Shown here: piece after piece, positions 4,153 to 6,110 of the stretch | Position numbering within the stretch: the stretch's first letter is position 1 | Layout: every line of letters begins with the position of its first letter | Assembly (NCBI GenBank): GCA_025362155.1 | Contig: JANYHX010000326.1 | Span: 1-6,110 of the forward strand | Length of the DNA stretch: 6,110 nucleotides | Direction of reading: 5' to 3' | Source of the DNA: Gallionella sp. | GTDB lineage: Bacteria > Pseudomonadota > Gammaproteobacteria > Burkholderiales > Gallionellaceae | Notes under the pieces: model-generated | What the model saw: only the letters and a program-made list of their open reading frames with translations | Databases searched by the model: none | Told to the model about the DNA's origin: nothing | Translations under genes and position numbers: made by a program

Positions 4153-6110
4153 ATGTCAGAACAAGATATCCTCAGCACCTCAAGCAATATTACAACTATA
4201 AACAACTTGCACCCGCTATTGCCGTTGCGTGATGTCGTTGTATTCCCGCATATGGTGATTCCATTATTTGTCGGACGCTCCAAGTCTATCAAGGCTCTTG
4301 AGACCGCAATGGAGGCGGGTAAAAGTATTGCGCTGGTGGCGCAAAAATCTGCGACCAAAGATGATCCGGGAACAGATGATTTGTATGCCATCGGCAGTAT
4401 GGCCAACATTTTGCAAATGTTGAAATTGCCGGACGGCACGGTGAAGGTGCTGGTAGAAGGCACGCAACGCGCCAACATTCTGCGCGTGTTTGATGCCAAA
4501 TCTCATTTCGATGCCGAGGTACAAATCATCCCCGCTGAAGACGGCACGGACAGCGAGTCCGAGGCAATGCGTCGCGTGCTGATTGCCCAGTTCGACCAAT
4601 ATGTGAAACTCAACAAAAAAATTCCGCCGGAGATTTTGACATCGTTGGCCGGCATTGATGATGCGGGGCGCCTGGCCGATACTATTGCCGCCCACCTGCC
4701 ACTTAAACTGGAGCAAAAACAGGAGGTGCTGGAAATTTTTGGTGTGCGTAAGCGCTTGGAACATTTGCTGGGGCTGCTGGAAGGAGAGATCGATATTCTT
4801 CAGGTCGAGAAGCGTATCCGTGGACGTGTCAGGCGGCAGATGGAAAAAAGTCAGCGTGAGTATTATCTGAATGAGCAGGTCAAGGCGATTCAGAAAGAGC
4901 TGGGCGACGGTGAAGAGGGTACCGACTTTGACGAACTGGAAAAGAAGATCAAAGCCGCTCACATGCCAAAAGAGGCACGTAACAAAGCTGATGCAGAATT
5001 GAAAAAGCTGCGCTTGATGTCGCCAATGTCCGCCGAGGCAACTGTAGTGCGCAATTACATTGATGTATTAATGGGTCTGCCGTGGAAGAAAAAAACCAAA
5101 ATAAGCGGCGACTTGAAAAAAGCTGAAGTGGTTCTGGAAGAAGACCATTATGGCTTGGACAAGGTCAAGGAACGTATCCTTGAGTATCTGGCAGTGCAAC
5201 AACGTATGGACAAAATGAAGGCACCCATTCTGTGTTTGGTGGGGCCGCCAGGAGTGGGTAAGACTTCACTGGGGCAATCCATCGCGCGCGCCACCAACCG
5301 TAAATTTGTGCGTATGTCGCTGGGCGGCGTACGCGATGAATCCGAGATACGCGGGCATCGCCGTACCTATATTGGCTCCATGCCGGGCAAGATATTGCAG
5401 AACATGAGCAAGGTGGGCGTGAAGAATCCACTGTTCCTGCTGGACGAGGTGGACAAGATGGGCATGGATATGCGCGGCGATCCTTCTTCTGCGTTATTGG
5501 AAGTGCTCGATCCAGAACAGAACAGTACCTTTGTCGATCATTATGTCGAGGTCGAATATGACTTGTCCGATGTGATGTTCGTGGCCACGGCGAATACGCT
5601 GAATATCCCGGATGCGTTAATGGATCGTATGGAGATCATTCATGTTTCCAGTTATATGGAAGATGAAAAAATCAACATTGCGACGCGCTATCTAGTACCT
5701 AAAGTAGTCAAAAATAATGGACTGAAACCGGAAGAAATTAATATCTCCGAAAGCGCATTACGTGACATCGTGCGCTATTACGTGCGTGAAGCCGGGGTGC
5801 GTGGATTGGAGCGGGAAATTTCCAAGATTTGTCGTAAGGTGGTGAAAGCGCTGTTGTTAAAAGACCGCGAAACCAAGGTGACCATCAATTCGCGTAATCT
5901 TGATAAATATCTTGGTGTGCGTCGTCATTCATATGGCGTTGCCGAGAAAAATAATCAGGTCGGGCAAGTGACCGGCCTGGCGTGGACGGAAGTCGGTGGT
6001 GAATTGCTCACGATTGAGGCTGCTGTCTTGCCGGGCAAAGGCAAGACCACTACTACCGGCAAGCTGGGCGATGTGATGCAGGAATCTATCCAGGCTGCAC
6101 TGAGTGTAGT
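4153..6110 (+). CDS. lon: Lon ATP-dependent AAA+ protease, N-terminal 652 residues (3' truncated)
   Basis: Lon is a cytoplasmic homohexamer that combines unfoldase and protease in one chain and removes misfolded and regulatory proteins. The start at ATG 4153 has AAAAGG at 4141-4146, 6 bases upstream. The N-terminal substrate-binding domain (about 19-215) opens with HPLLPLRDVVVFPHMVIPLF, followed by a helical linker with QMEKSQREYYLNEQ. The AAA+ module shows Walker A GPPGVGKT (364-371), the pore-loop tyrosine Y406 in HRRTYIGS, Walker B FLLDEVD (428-434), sensor-1 N481, arginine finger R492 and sensor-2 R550 in GVRGLERE. Numbering in this region runs 8 ahead of E. coli Lon. The protease domain begins near 602 (QVGQVTGLAWTEVGG) but the window ends at ALSV, about 150 residues short of the usual 780-810. 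The catalytic serine and lysine are therefore not visible. It is transcribed from its own heat-shock promoter, with possible readthrough from clpX. Confidence 0.98.
   Translation, partial: MSEQDILSTSSNITTINNLHPLLPLRDVVVFPHMVIPLFVGRSKSIKALETAMEAGKSIALVAQKSATKDDPGTDDLYAIGSMANILQMLKLPDGTVKVLVEGTQRANILRVFDAKSHFDAEVQIIPAEDGTDSESEAMRRVLIAQFDQYVKLNKKIPPEILTSLAGIDDAGRLADTIAAHLPLKLEQKQEVLEIFGVRKRLEHLLGLLEGEIDILQVEKRIRGRVRRQMEKSQREYYLNEQVKAIQKELGDGEEGTDFDELEKKIKAAHMPKEARNKADAELKKLRLMSPMSAEATVVRNYIDVLMGLPWKKKTKISGDLKKAEVVLEEDHYGLDKVKERILEYLAVQQRMDKMKAPILCLVGPPGVGKTSLGQSIARATNRKFVRMSLGGVRDESEIRGHRRTYIGSMPGKILQNMSKVGVKNPLFLLDEVDKMGMDMRGDPSSALLEVLDPEQNSTFVDHYVEVEYDLSDVMFVATANTLNIPDALMDRMEIIHVSSYMEDEKINIATRYLVPKVVKNNGLKPEEINISESALRDIVRYYVREAGVRGLEREISKICRKVVKALLLKDRETKVTINSRNLDKYLGVRRHSYGVAEKNNQVGQVTGLAWTEVGGELLTIEAAVLPGKGKTTTTGKLGDVMQESIQAALSV

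Noticed and set aside
4264..4962. 232-codon open frame on the minus strand within lon
   Set aside because: It lies wholly opposite a well-conserved lon reading frame, shows no recognisable domain, and its composition is that expected of a shadow frame.
1..6110. A previously undescribed gene system, CRISPR array, insertion sequence or toxin-antitoxin pair
   Set aside because: All substantial coding space is taken by five recognisable core genes plus one tRNA, the gaps are all under 100 bases, and no array-like repeats, transposase fragments or terminal inverted repeats were seen.

Overview
The window looks like a piece of ordinary core chromosome from a proteobacterium, most likely a betaproteobacterium. 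That placement is an inference: the proteins align closely with their Escherichia coli counterparts from memory, but the N-termini, linkers and C-termini differ. The tRNA-Leu / tig / clpP / clpX / lon order and the roughly 50% GC would suit something near Nitrosomonadales or Gallionellaceae. I cannot test this without a database.

Layout, all on the + strand: (1) 1-609 is the C-terminal part of an AcuI/YhdH-type NADPH-dependent acrylyl-CoA reductase or quinone oxidoreductase, cut by the left window edge. (2) 610-658 is a short gap with a strong extended -10 promoter. (3) 659-743 is a complete tRNA-Leu(UAG) with encoded CCA. (4) 744-803 is a 60-base spacer carrying two extra copies of the tRNA acceptor-end octamer at 15-base spacing. 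(5) 804-2105 is tig (trigger factor). (6) 2106-2741 is clpP, whose ATG directly abuts the tig stop. (7) 2790-4055 is clpX. (8) 4056-4152 is the only regulatory gap of note, with an excellent sigma-32 (heat-shock) promoter overlapped by an imperfect 27-base palindrome. (9) 4153-6110 is lon, complete at its N-terminus and cut by the right edge before the catalytic Ser-Lys dyad.

The genes form a protein-quality-control block. Trigger factor receives nascent chains at the ribosome exit tunnel. ClpX unfolds tagged or misfolded proteins and feeds them into the ClpP chamber. Lon is a second, self-contained AAA+ protease. tig-clpP-clpX read as one unit, possibly begun at the tRNA-Leu promoter because no terminator or convincing separate promoter is visible after the tRNA. 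lon can be raised separately by heat shock from its own promoter.

I see no mobile element, CRISPR array, toxin-antitoxin pair or novel gene system. The catalytic and nucleotide-binding residues I looked for are present wherever the relevant region lies in the window. The items most worth a second look are small non-coding signals: the lon promoter/palindrome overlap, the acceptor-end repeats after the tRNA, and the tRNA promoter. There is no stretch over 300 bases without a gene.
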